Assembly (NCBI RefSeq): GCF_018383905.1
Contig: NZ_JAGYWA010000001.1
Span: 1-64,000, forward strand
Reading direction: 5' to 3'
Source of the DNA: Flavobacterium branchiicola
Lineage (GTDB): Bacteria; Bacteroidota; Bacteroidia; Flavobacteriales; Flavobacteriaceae
Length of the DNA: 64,000 nt
Shown here: in pieces, positions 1 through 8,571 of the stretch
Layout of the letters: every line of letters starts with the position of its first letter
Position numbering within the stretch: position 1 is the first letter of the stretch
Program-made: the position numbers and the translations under genes
The notes under the pieces: generated by a model
What the model saw: the letters and a program-made list of their open reading frames with translations, nothing else
Database searches by the model: none
What the model was told of the DNA's origin: nothing

Positions 1-330
1 AATTTCTTTTCTCTCAATTAGTCTTCTTGTCAGTATTTCTGTGAACGTCTGCGTTGTTGCGGGTGCAAAAGTACACAACAATTCCAGTTGAGCAAGCTTT
101 TTAATCCCCTTTTTTTAATGTTTTTTTTGCCCTTTTTCTTAATACTCTGATAACACATACTTTACAGATCGTCTTTTTTTGATTCTGTGTACGATTTTTC
201 TTGTTTTAGGTGTCGTTTTGATATTTTTTGCCCGTTTTTCGGGTGGTGTTTTATGCTTTTTCTCGCTTTGCTTCGCTTTTTTTAGCGTTTCTTATTAGCT
301 CGAGGTGGATTTTTCTTCTGTTTTAATCTC

Positions 331-354
331 GCAAAGGCGCTAAGTCGCTAAGTT
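331..354. repeat. Tandem octamer array, half element
   Basis: Three consecutive 8-bp units of the form GCWAAGNN. The 16 bases at 321-336 (TTTTAATCTCGCAAAG) are found again, on the other strand, at 28981-28996, where a full two-armed element is present. Here I see only one arm, so this looks like a half element or a decayed copy. Confidence 0.6.
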
Positions 355-383
355 TTCCCTTCTCTTTCTTCTGAAAACTCACT

Positions 384-465
384 CCCTAGCCCCGATAGCA
401 GCGAAATCCTTTTTGTTTTGGGGTTCAAAACAAAAAGATTGAAGCGAATAGCGGGATCTAGCTCC
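384..465. repeat. 82-bp hairpin repeat, copy 1
   Basis: Imperfect inverted repeat starting CCCTAGCCCCGATAG and ending GCGGGAT-CTAGCTCC. Its centre is a perfect 12-bp stem (409-420 with 426-437) around a 5-base loop. A second copy of the same 82-bp length lies at 15773-15854, with similar outer arms and a different but still paired central stem. Confidence 0.8.
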
Positions 466-569
466 TTATTATTATCAATATTATTACAGATCTTTAAATC
501 CATAAAGGCTTCGGCTTTCATCTGCCGGACATCTTACTCTTATATACTATATATGTATACATAAAAATA

Positions 570-600
570 AACCCGACAGGTTTTGAAAACCTGTCGGGTT
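570..600. repeat. 31-bp perfect palindrome (GGTTTT-N-AAAACC family)
   Basis: Arms AACCCGACAGGTTTT and its exact complement surround a single central G. It shares the core GGTTTT-N-AAAACC with palindromes at 9985-10013, 15528-15554 and 15718-15744. It lies beyond the stop codon of the leftward oxidoreductase gene, so it could also help end that transcript, but no T run follows on that strand. Confidence 0.75.
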
Positions 601-663
601 GGAAAATGTGTTTTTACTCTTATTATATTATGTGGTGGAGAAAAACTATACTATATATAAGTA

Positions 664-1668
664 TCATTTATTTATAGCATCTATTACTTCTTTGGTAATT
701 TGAATGCTTTTTAGTTTTGCCTGATGATCAAAGATTGGACTTGTAACCATAAGTTCATCTATTTGGGCGTAATCAATAAATTTCTTTAAGTCGGTTATTA
801 ATTGTTCTTTGTTTCCTGTAAAGGTTCCGGCTGTCATTTGATTGACATGAAAGCGTTCTTCTTCGCTCATAATATCATCTAAAGAAGGAACGGGTGGCTG
901 CAATCCTTTGCGATCGTTTCTAATTAAGTTCAGAAACATTTGATATAAACTTGTAGAAAGTAATTCTGCTTCTTCATTTGTATCGGCTGCGATGATATTT
1001 ACACACGACATTGTTTTAGGCTTGTCCAAAAACTCTGATGGCTGAAAATTTTCTCTGTAAAACTCGAATGCCTGAATCATTAAACGTGGAGCAAAATGTC
1101 CTGCAAAAGCATAAGGTAATCCATAAGCCCCAGCTAAAGCAGCACTTTCCATACTGGATCCTAAAATCCAGATTGGAACTTTCAGACCTTCAGCCGGAAA
1201 TGCACGAACTTTTCCTGTGGCATTTTCAGCTGAAAAGTATTCCTGAAGCTTACTTACATTTTGCGGAAATCGCTGTGCCTGTTCGAAAAAGTCTTTACGA
1301 ATGGCTTCCGCCGTTGGCTGGTCTGTACCAGGAGCGCGACCTAATCCTAAATCAATTCTATTTGGATAAAGCGTTTCCAGGGTTCCAAATTGTTCCGCCA
1401 CTACTAAAGGAGAATGGTTCGGAAGCATTATTCCGCCAGAACCTACACGAATGTTTTTTGTATGACTTGCTACATAACCTATTAAAACAACTGTTGCTGT
1501 ACTAGCAACATGCGCCATATTATGATGTTCTGCCAGCCAAAAGCGTTTGTATCCTAGATTATCTGCTAATTGCGCTATGTCTTTTGTTTTTTGAAATGTT
1601 TCTGTGGCATTGCTATCCTGAGTAATGATAGCGAGCTCTAATAAAGAGACTGAAATTGGGTTTTTCAT
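664..1668 (-). CDS. LLM class flavin-dependent oxidoreductase
   Basis: A 334-residue luciferase-like monooxygenase of the YhbW-like type. The opening IslSLLELAII-like strand, the AEHHN segment near residue 47, the GSGGIMLPNHSPL segment and GLGRAPGTD are hallmarks of the bacterial luciferase-like TIM barrel that binds FMN or F420; in this phylum FMN is expected. Length is normal for the family and the protein looks cytoplasmic, with no signal peptide. Substrate cannot be told from sequence. It stands alone: the next gene, 1843 onward, runs the other way. I saw no clear TAnnTTTG element in front of it. Assignment to the superfamily is secure; the specific reaction is unknown. Confidence 0.88.
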   Translation of the reverse strand: MKNPISVSLLELAIITQDSNATETFQKTKDIAQLADNLGYKRFWLAEHHNMAHVASTATVVLIGYVASHTKNIRVGSGGIMLPNHSPLVVAEQFGTLETLYPNRIDLGLGRAPGTDQPTAEAIRKDFFEQAQRFPQNVSKLQEYFSAENATGKVRAFPAEGLKVPIWILGSSMESAALAGAYGLPYAFAGHFAPRLMIQAFEFYRENFQPSEFLDKPKTMSCVNIIAADTNEEAELLSTSLYQMFLNLIRNDRKGLQPPVPSLDDIMSEEERFHVNQMTAGTFTGNKEQLITDLKKFIDYAQIDELMVTSPIFDHQAKLKSIQITKEVIDAINK

Positions 1669-1809
1669 ATAAAATAATGCTAAGGTGTAAAATTAAGTCA
1701 TTTATATGAATGCCTTTTGCTTTCTACTGTTAATAGAATTATAATATTCTTTAGTTATCTTAAATAATCATTTTTTAATAATTAATTATCGTTTTACAAT
1801 AATTAATTA

Positions 1810-1818
1810 TACATTTGC
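1810..1818 (+). promoter_or_regulatory. Bacteroidota -7 promoter element TACATTTGC
   Basis: Exact match to TAnnTTTG followed by C, 24 bases before the ATG of the DUF2975 gene. No clear -33 TTG at normal spacing was seen. Confidence 0.55.
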
Positions 1819-1842
1819 AATATCAATCTAACTTTTCAACCC

Positions 1843-2358
1843 ATGAAGACCACGCATATTGTTTCGAAGATATTATTTTATTTTACCCGAATTCTATCCG
1901 CCATTTATTTTTTTCTGGCTACGTATTCTGTTTTTACCTTATTAACAGGTTTGTTTTTGACATTTAAAGACAATGGTAAATATTTTCAGATTTGTTATCC
2001 TTTTACAACGCATCCATTAATGCTTGGCGATTACAATCTGCCGTATATTCTTTTTGACTTTCTTGCTCCGTTGAGTCTTTATGGGCTTTTCTTTTTATTG
2101 AGTAGTAATGTGTTTAAAGTATTTTATCAGCCAAAATTATTTACCATAAACGGAATTTCACATTTAAGGCGTTTCTATTTATCCAATTTATTAATTCCAA
2201 GTGCGGTACTATTTGTGGCTTTCTTTTTTGTTCCGCTGGATAATGAAGTTTCCATTTTTATTTTATTGCACGGAATGCTTGGTGTTTTCGCGTACTTTTT
2301 AGCAGCCATTTTTAAACAAGGATTAAATCTTCAGAACGAACAAGACTTATTTATATAA
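1843..2358 (+). CDS. DUF2975 integral membrane protein
   Basis: A 171-residue protein with four hydrophobic segments (roughly 10-38, 65-88, 110-130, 135-158), ending in the FKQGLNLQNEQDLFI-like tail that is typical of DUF2975. Function of the family is unknown. It is followed after two bases by a small Cro-like regulator, the usual genomic partner of DUF2975 proteins, so the two are certainly co-transcribed. A good promoter element lies at 1810-1818. I infer a small membrane-protein/regulator module, possibly involved in growth-phase or envelope control, but nothing in the sequence proves this. Confidence 0.8.
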   Translation: MKTTHIVSKILFYFTRILSAIYFFLATYSVFTLLTGLFLTFKDNGKYFQICYPFTTHPLMLGDYNLPYILFDFLAPLSLYGLFFLLSSNVFKVFYQPKLFTINGISHLRRFYLSNLLIPSAVLFVAFFFVPLDNEVSIFILLHGMLGVFAYFLAAIFKQGLNLQNEQDLFI

Positions 2359-2360
2359 CT

Positions 2361-2567
2361 ATGCCAATAATTGTAAATGTTGATGTAATGCTTGCCAAGC
2401 GCAAGATGCAGAGTAAAGAATTGGCAGAGAAATTAGATATAACGCCTGCTAATTTATCGATTCTAAAAACCGGAAAAGCAAAAGGTATCCGGTTTGACAC
2501 GCTTGAAGCTATTTGCAAAATTCTGGATTGCCAGCCCGGCGATATTTTAGAATATGTAAGCGAGTAA
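2361..2567 (+). CDS. YozG-like Cro/C1 family HTH regulator
   Basis: A 68-residue protein that is almost entirely one helix-turn-helix domain: VMLAKRKMQSKELAEKLDITPANLSILKTG gives the two DNA-binding helices, followed by the RFDTLEAICKILDCQPGDIL block usual for the YozG-like subgroup. It has no effector domain. Its start overlaps nothing but lies only two bases after the DUF2975 stop, so translation is probably coupled. It likely represses its own operon, by analogy with other DUF2975/HTH pairs; the operator is not visible to me. Confidence 0.85.
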   Translation: MPIIVNVDVMLAKRKMQSKELAEKLDITPANLSILKTGKAKGIRFDTLEAICKILDCQPGDILEYVSE

Positions 2568-2681
2568 CTTCATTTAATCAAATTTTTTAAAACTAAAAAT
2601 CGGCTTTTAAGGCCGAAAGGCATTCTATTGCCTAAAATTTTCAAATCATCATTTATATAATCATCAAAAATCAATCAAAAA

Positions 2682-3566
2682 ATGAACAGTTTATCAATCA
2701 AAAATCTCAGCAAAACCTATGAGAACGGCACCAAAGCGATCGACCATTTATCGCTTGAAATTACAAACGGAATGTTTGGTTTACTGGGACCGAATGGCGC
2801 TGGAAAATCAACCTTAATGAGAACCATTGCCGCTTTGCAGGAACCAACTTCGGGAATTATCGAGTTTAACGGAATTAATATTCTCGAAAATCCAATGTTT
2901 ATTAGGGAGAATCTTGGATATCTTCCTCAGGAATTTGGTGTTTATCCAAAAATTTCTGCTTATCGCTTATTGGATCATTTGGCAATTTTGAAAGGAATCA
3001 TCAATAAAACAGAACGTCACGATCAGATTCTGTACTTATTGCAACAAACCAATTTAGTACAACACAAAGACAAAGCGGTTCATTCTTTTTCGGGTGGAAT
3101 GCGTCAGCGTTTTGGAATTGCGCAGGCTTTGTTGGGAAATCCGAAGATTATTATTGTTGATGAACCGACTGCTGGACTTGATCCTGAAGAAAGAAACCGT
3201 TTCAATAATCTTTTAAGTGAAATTGGCGAAAGCATCATTGTGGTTTTATCAACGCATATCGTAGAAGATGTACGCGATCTGTGCACCAAAATGGCAATTA
3301 TCGCAAATGGAAAATTGCTTTTGGAAGGAAATCCAAACGATGCAGTCAATTCTTTAAAAGATAAAATCTGGACAAAAGCAATTCATAAAACAGAATTGAA
3401 AACGCATCAGGAACATTTTAATATTATTTCTTCTCATTTAAATTCAGGGAAAATCAACATTCATGTTTTTGCTGATCAACAGCCTGATTCTGGATTTGAA
3501 TTAACTTCTCCAGATTTGAGCGACGTTTACTTCAATATTTTATCTCAAAATCAACTTAAAAAATAA
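2682..3566 (+). CDS. ABC transporter ATP-binding protein
   Basis: A 294-residue ATPase. Walker A is GPNGAGKST (residues 37-45), the Q-loop is in YLPQEFGV, the signature is FSGGMRQR, Walker B is IIIVDEPTAGLDP and the switch His is in STHIVED. The C-terminal ~70 residues are the divergent extension common in ABC-2 type exporters. It is followed four bases later by the permease-peptidase gene, so together they form a complete two-gene exporter that energises efflux or membrane remodelling. The substrate is unknown. The 114-base gap to the preceding HTH gene has two small hairpins and no obvious terminator, so read-through from 1810 is possible. Confidence 0.93.
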   Translation: MNSLSIKNLSKTYENGTKAIDHLSLEITNGMFGLLGPNGAGKSTLMRTIAALQEPTSGIIEFNGINILENPMFIRENLGYLPQEFGVYPKISAYRLLDHLAILKGIINKTERHDQILYLLQQTNLVQHKDKAVHSFSGGMRQRFGIAQALLGNPKIIIVDEPTAGLDPEERNRFNNLLSEIGESIIVVLSTHIVEDVRDLCTKMAIIANGKLLLEGNPNDAVNSLKDKIWTKAIHKTELKTHQEHFNIISSHLNSGKINIHVFADQQPDSGFELTSPDLSDVYFNILSQNQLKK

Positions 3567-3570
3567 CGTT

Positions 3571-6500
3571 ATGCTTTCTAAATTTATTCAATTTGAATGG
3601 CATAACAACACCAGAAACTGGACCTTTTATGCTTCCTATATTATATATCTAATTCTTGGCTTTTTTGTGAGTGCTTTTGCGAACTTTTCGTTTTCGGGCG
3701 CTTATAAAAATAGTCCGTTTGTATTGACTTATGCCATTGGTTTACTATCGCTGATGACGATTTTCTCGGCCACGCTTCAAGCTGCACAAAGTTTTTTAAA
3801 GGAATACGAAACCAAATTTGATGCGATAATCTTCTCTACTCCTATTTCTAAATTTCATTTTTTAGGAAGTAAATTTATCACGGCTTTTGTAATTGCAGTT
3901 TCTTCGTTCGGAATGTTTATTATCGGAATGATTTTGGGACATCAGCTTTCATCGTTTCCAAAAGGTGAAATTGGTCCTTTTGAAATTCTAAACTACATTT
4001 GGCCGTATCTGGTAATTGTTATTCCCAATATTCTTTTGTGTCTTTCGATTCTTGCAACGCTGGCCTGGCTTACGCGAAGTAAACTTTTTATTTACGTTGG
4101 CGGATTATTCATTTACATATTATATATAGCGGGTTCGATTTTTTCTAATTCGCCGTTATTTGCAAATGCTTCTCCATCTTCCGCGAAAGCGATGTCTTTG
4201 GCTGCAAAAATAGATCCTTTTGGTTTGGCTGCTTTTTTGGAACAAACCAGATATTGGACTTCCATCCAAAAAAACACTCAACTGATTTCACTTTCTGGCA
4301 ACTTTTTATTCAATCGGATTCTGTGGATTTTCATTTCTTTCCTTTTACTTTTTGTTTCGTATAAATTGTTTTCATTTCGAAAAACAAAAACTAAAAAGGT
4401 AAAGACGATAAAAACCGATACGAAAGAGATAAAAGTCTTTTCTGTTTCAATTCCGAAACAAGAATTTAAAACCTCAAAACATAATTGGGCAGTTTTTAAA
4501 AGCAATTTGAAAATGGATATTTATTTGGTTCTGAAAGGAATTCCGTTTTTACTGATTGCACTTTTATTTTCTGGATTATTAATGATTGAGATTTCGGATG
4601 AAATTGATGGCGGAATCCGTTTGGCTGAAAATATTACGAATACGGCTTTGATGATTTCAACCATTATGGATCGTATACCTTTTATTTTAATTCTCATTCT
4701 TCTTTTTTACAGCAGTGAATTATTAAATCGAAGTGAGAATTCGAAATTTGAAATGCTTGAAAATACCGCGCCTTATTCTCCATTTATAGTGTTGCTTTCC
4801 AAATTAACGGCACTTTATGTAATTCCGCTCATCTTAATTGGAATTAGTATTCTGATTGGAATTGGTTTTCAAATCATAAATGCAAAGGCTCCAATTGAAA
4901 CTGGACTTTATCTTTCGATGTTTTATTATATCGGATTTCCATTATTTCTCATTTCGATTTTAGTGATTTCGATTCAGACTTTCATTAAAAACAGATATTT
5001 AGGATTGGCAATTTCTGCTTTTATCGTGCTTTTATTTTGTACGGGAATTGGAGAACAGTTAGGAATTTCTCATCCGTTATTTCGATTTGGAGATTCTTTT
5101 AAAAGAGAATATTTTGATTTGAATGGTTTTGGAAGTTATACTTTTCCGTTTCATATTTCGATGTTGTACAATTTTGGTTTGGCTTTGATTCTGCTTACTT
5201 TAACTGGAATTCTGTGGAAACGAAATGTTACGATTCTAAAAACCATTCGCAGAAATTCATTTAATGCTTTTCAAAAAACGACTTTTGCTTTTGGAAGTAT
5301 TCTTTTCATTGGTTTTGGAAGTTATCTTTTTTATAAAACGAATATTGAATATCCATATTTGACGAAAGACGATCAGAACAATTGGAGCGAGCAGTACGAA
5401 AAGCAGTTTAAAAAATATACGAATCTGGCTCAGCCAACTATTTTTGCTGTAAAAAGTAAAGTCGATTTGTTTCCTGAAGAAAATCGTTATGAAGTGAAAG
5501 GCACTTATGAATTGGTCAATAATTCTGAAAAAGCAATTGATAGTTTACTCCTATATATAGATCGAAATTCGAAACTGACTTCTGTCGAAATTGAAAATGC
5601 CAAAAACCTCGATAATGTTGCCAAATTTCAACATTATTGGTACAGATTTAAAAAACCTTTAAGACCTCAACAAAAAATAAAAATGAGTTTTGCTTTTACC
5701 TCAACCTGGTCGCCATTTAAAGGTCATACTGCATTTAATTCGATTATTGAAAATGGTTCGTTTATGCGAATAAGCCGTTACTTTCCAACTTTTGGTTATC
5801 AGGATTCTAATGAAATCAGCAGTGAAAAAGAACGAACAAAAAGGCATTTAAAACCGCAGACACCTCTTAAAAAACTTGAAGATAAATCAGAATTCCAAAA
5901 TGACTTTATTGATTATGATGTTGTGGTTTCGACTTCAAAAAATCAAACGGCAATTGGAGTTGGAGATTTAATTCAAAGTTGGAAAAAAGACAACCGCAAT
6001 TATTTTCATTATAAATCTAATGGGAAGATTCCATTTCGATTTGCTTTTTCTTCGGCTGAATATCAAATTCAAAAAACAAATTATAAAGGAATTTCAATTG
6101 AAGTTTATTACGATAAGAGACATTCCAGAAATGTTTTCAAACTAATTAAAGATCTAAAAAACACTTTGGATTATTGCCAGAACAACTTTGGAAAATATCC
6201 GTACAAAACCATTCGATATGCCGAAGTTTCTGCTTTCGCTGATGGATTTGCGGCGACTTCCTATCCATCGACGGTTTTCATGAAAGAGAATTTCGGTTTT
6301 TACAGTACTCTTTCAAAAGACAAAGAAGATGTCATCAATCAATTAACGGCTCATGAATTGTCACATGAATGGTGGGGAAATGCGCAAATAAGTCCAGAAC
6401 AAAAAGAAGGAAGCTGGATTTTGACTGAAACACTCGCGCAATACACCGAATTGATGTTGTATGAAAAAGAACATGGTTTAGAAAAAGCTTTAGAAACTTT

Positions 6501-7104
6501 AAAAATTCATCTCGATTTATATTTGAGCAGCCGAAGTTATGATCCCGAAACGCCATTGCATAAAACAAATTACGAAACGCCGTGTTTACCTTATGATAAA
6601 GGAATGCTGGTTATGCATCAATTAAGAATCTTAATTGGAGAAGAAAAAGTAAATCTGGCTTTGCAGAATTTTCTGAGTCATTATAAATATCCAAATGCAA
6701 TTCCGGATTCGGAAGATTTATTGAAAGAGATTTATTTGGTTACAGATTCTAAGCTTTATCCAAAATTGGACGAAATGTTTAAAAAAATCATTACCTATTC
6801 TTCTAAAATTTCTGAAGTTGAAAGTTTGAAAAAGAACGGTTTTTATGAAATTTCTTTTAAAGCAGAATCTAAAAAATATCTCGAAAACGCGACAGGAGTT
6901 CGGAAACAAATTGCCAACGATGTAACAATCGATATTGGAATTTATGATGAAAACGGAAAGTTATTTCGTTATACTTTTCCAGTTAAAGACAATAAAATTG
7001 AAGGCAAAATTAAAATCAAAAACAAACCTCAACGAATTGTTATTGATCCTTATTTAATGAATATTGATACTTTTATAAAGGACAATGAAAAAGAGATTGA
7101 TTAA
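3571..7104 (+). CDS. ABC-2 type permease fused to M1 family metallopeptidase
   Basis: A 1177-residue fusion. Residues 1-590 hold about twelve hydrophobic segments arranged as two ABC-2 permease halves with a charged linker near 270-300. Residues ~620-1160 are an M1 aminopeptidase-like domain outside the last membrane segment. The zinc motif HELSH is at residues 928-932; the next glutamate ligand candidate is E953, two residues further than in the classical HEXXH-X18-E pattern, which fits this ABC-fused subgroup. The YDKG segment after it supplies the usual catalytic tyrosine. Family knowledge: such fusions occur widely in Bacteroidota and some other phyla, and their substrate is not established. 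Partner ATPase is the gene just upstream (4-base gap). I infer that export and peptide trimming are coupled. Confidence 0.88.
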   Translation: MLSKFIQFEWHNNTRNWTFYASYIIYLILGFFVSAFANFSFSGAYKNSPFVLTYAIGLLSLMTIFSATLQAAQSFLKEYETKFDAIIFSTPISKFHFLGSKFITAFVIAVSSFGMFIIGMILGHQLSSFPKGEIGPFEILNYIWPYLVIVIPNILLCLSILATLAWLTRSKLFIYVGGLFIYILYIAGSIFSNSPLFANASPSSAKAMSLAAKIDPFGLAAFLEQTRYWTSIQKNTQLISLSGNFLFNRILWIFISFLLLFVSYKLFSFRKTKTKKVKTIKTDTKEIKVFSVSIPKQEFKTSKHNWAVFKSNLKMDIYLVLKGIPFLLIALLFSGLLMIEISDEIDGGIRLAENITNTALMISTIMDRIPFILILILLFYSSELLNRSENSKFEMLENTAPYSPFIVLLSKLTALYVIPLILIGISILIGIGFQIINAKAPIETGLYLSMFYYIGFPLFLISILVISIQTFIKNRYLGLAISAFIVLLFCTGIGEQLGISHPLFRFGDSFKREYFDLNGFGSYTFPFHISMLYNFGLALILLTLTGILWKRNVTILKTIRRNSFNAFQKTTFAFGSILFIGFGSYLFYKTNIEYPYLTKDDQNNWSEQYEKQFKKYTNLAQPTIFAVKSKVDLFPEENRYEVKGTYELVNNSEKAIDSLLLYIDRNSKLTSVEIENAKNLDNVAKFQHYWYRFKKPLRPQQKIKMSFAFTSTWSPFKGHTAFNSIIENGSFMRISRYFPTFGYQDSNEISSEKERTKRHLKPQTPLKKLEDKSEFQNDFIDYDVVVSTSKNQTAIGVGDLIQSWKKDNRNYFHYKSNGKIPFRFAFSSAEYQIQKTNYKGISIEVYYDKRHSRNVFKLIKDLKNTLDYCQNNFGKYPYKTIRYAEVSAFADGFAATSYPSTVFMKENFGFYSTLSKDKEDVINQLTAHELSHEWWGNAQISPEQKEGSWILTETLAQYTELMLYEKEHGLEKALETLKIHLDLYLSSRSYDPETPLHKTNYETPCLPYDKGMLVMHQLRILIGEEKVNLALQNFLSHYKYPNAIPDSEDLLKEIYLVTDSKLYPKLDEMFKKIITYSSKISEVESLKKNGFYEISFKAESKKYLENATGVRKQIANDVTIDIGIYDENGKLFRYTFPVKDNKIEGKIKIKNKPQRIVIDPYLMNIDTFIKDNEKEID

Positions 7105-7113
7105 GTTTTTTTT

Positions 7114-7183
7114 AGCCACAGATTAAAAGTTTTTTTTGCTTGCACTGAAATTAAAATCCAAATAATCCTTTAAATCTGTGGCT
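7114..7183. repeat. Inverted repeat AGCCACAGATT between convergent genes
   Basis: Arms AGCCACAGATT (7114-7124) and AATCTGTGGCT (7173-7183), flanked by T runs on both sides, between two convergent genes. It may work as a bidirectional terminator. The same left arm (AGCCACAGATTAAAAG) occurs at 21235-21250. Confidence 0.65.
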
Positions 7184-7193
7184 ATATATTTTT

Positions 7194-8405
7194 TTATTTT
7201 AATTGAATAAAAATCTGTTTGTGAGTTGTTTTTCCGTCATCATTTATTTTCAAATCTTTATCGGATTCTATTTCAAATTTTGATACAGTTTTTATATTCA
7301 ATGAAATATCTCGATTTCTAAACGTTTCCGGAATTTTCGGTAGCTGAATATTTACGATTACTTCCTTGTTTTTCTGCTGAAAATCAATTTTGATTCTGTC
7401 TCTTAACCAAACGTATTCGTAAACTTCCTGCCACGGCGCCATCCAGATTGAGTCATTTCCCTTTGATCCGTATTTATTGGCAAGTGTCGTCATGTAATAT
7501 TTAAAATCAGGAAAACGCATGCTTAAATTCCACAGATTTGTATTTCCTGTTCCGTGTGTAAATTCATTAAACCAAACTGGTGTTGGCTGCTTTACTATAG
7601 AATCTATAGTTTTAAGATATTTATCCATGGTTTTAAAATCTGTGGTATCTTTCGAACTTTGCACAAAAGTTCGGGCAGAAATCATTTTATCTAAATCTAC
7701 TTTTGAATCCACTTTAAAAACTGGACCGACACCATAATAAGATGCTACTGAAAAATGTCCGTTATTAAGCGCGTCTTTTTCGTATTCCAAATAATATTTC
7801 TCATCGCCTTCTCCGCCTGGAACTACAAAATGTGACATTTTGAAATCTAAATTTTGCTTTATTGAAGTTGTATTTTCGATTACTTCTGTCAAATAATTTG
7901 TTCCGTGTTTTGTGGCGTGATGAAAACCGTGGTTCAAAATATCCCAACCTCCATTGTACATTTCTTTTACTTCTGGCCATGAAAGATGTCCACGGTTTTC
8001 TGGAGAATCGTGAATCGCTGCTCCATTAATTGCTAATGCTAATTTAAACGGAATTTTATTTCCCATTCTGTCTGAATAGAAAAGACCTTCTGAAGTTGTT
8101 CCGTCTCCGCCTTGATCGATTTTCCATTCATTAATTGAAGAAGAACTAATTTTTCCGCCATTCAATAAAGGAAAAGCAGTTAAATAAGCCGAGCGATATC
8201 CATCGTCGAGCGTAAAACTATAGGCAAAATGTTTGTTGTATTTTAAAGGAGAAACGGCAATTTTTATTTTATCAGCCGATTCTAATTTTATTTTGAATGA
8301 AATGGTTTTCGTTTTTGAAGAATCTTGTTCAATAATTCCATTTGAAAAACCATTGAAACTGCCAAAAATTAGGACAGTTAGTATAAGAAGTATTTGTTTT
8401 GACAT
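7194..8405 (-). CDS. Secreted polysaccharide deacetylase family protein
   Basis: A 403-residue protein with an N-terminal signal peptide (hydrophobic residues 5-20, ending near FSNG). The NodB fold is indicated by FTLDDGY, with the catalytic/metal Asp pair at residues 67-68, and by NHGFHH, giving the metal-binding histidines H159 and H163 in HxxxH spacing. The C-terminal ~70 residues look like a small beta domain. These enzymes remove N- or O-acyl groups from cell-surface or plant-type polysaccharides by a metal-dependent mechanism. It is longer than minimal NodB proteins because of inserted loops around residues 85-130. The gene is single, convergent with the ABC permease. The substrate is not predictable from sequence. 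Confidence 0.85.
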   Translation of the reverse strand: MSKQILLILTVLIFGSFNGFSNGIIEQDSSKTKTISFKIKLESADKIKIAVSPLKYNKHFAYSFTLDDGYRSAYLTAFPLLNGGKISSSSINEWKIDQGGDGTTSEGLFYSDRMGNKIPFKLALAINGAAIHDSPENRGHLSWPEVKEMYNGGWDILNHGFHHATKHGTNYLTEVIENTTSIKQNLDFKMSHFVVPGGEGDEKYYLEYEKDALNNGHFSVASYYGVGPVFKVDSKVDLDKMISARTFVQSSKDTTDFKTMDKYLKTIDSIVKQPTPVWFNEFTHGTGNTNLWNLSMRFPDFKYYMTTLANKYGSKGNDSIWMAPWQEVYEYVWLRDRIKIDFQQKNKEVIVNIQLPKIPETFRNRDISLNIKTVSKFEIESDKDLKINDDGKTTHKQIFIQLK

Positions 8406-8524
8406 AAATTTTAGTGGTTCTTTTTCGTCTTAAAATTACATTTCTTTTCGAAACAAATATTTGAAAAGAGATTATGGTCTAAAATAATTTCTGTTGATTC
8501 AAAAAAATGAACTGATTTTAAAAC

Positions 8525-8532
8525 TAAATTTG
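8525..8532 (+). promoter_or_regulatory. -7 promoter element TAAATTTG
   Basis: Exact TAnnTTTG match 40 bases before the ATG at 8572. An in-frame TTG lies upstream at 8494, but this promoter would sit inside such a longer gene, so it argues for the 8572 start. Confidence 0.6.
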
Positions 8533-8571
8533 TACATCAAAATACCAAAATTGGTTTTAGCATATCTGCAA

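Larger units (their letters stand above)
1..663. other. Gene-free, repeat-rich left edge
   Basis: I see no credible coding sequence here. The stretch holds three repeat elements described separately (331-354, 384-465 and 570-600) in otherwise T-rich sequence. The first 300 bases show nothing I can assign; they may hold the promoter of a gene lying left of the window. Confidence 0.6.

Noticed and set aside
1038..1505. 155-codon plus-strand frame inside the LLM oxidoreductase
   Set aside because: Antisense shadow of a well-supported gene, with no recognisable domain.
2600..2637. Two small hairpins before the ABC ATPase gene as a terminator
   Set aside because: Short stems without a T run; they do not separate the two units convincingly.
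8494..8571. TTG start 26 codons upstream of the NtrC-type regulator
   Set aside because: A -7 promoter box (8525-8532) lies inside this extension and the added residues have no receiver-domain similarity.
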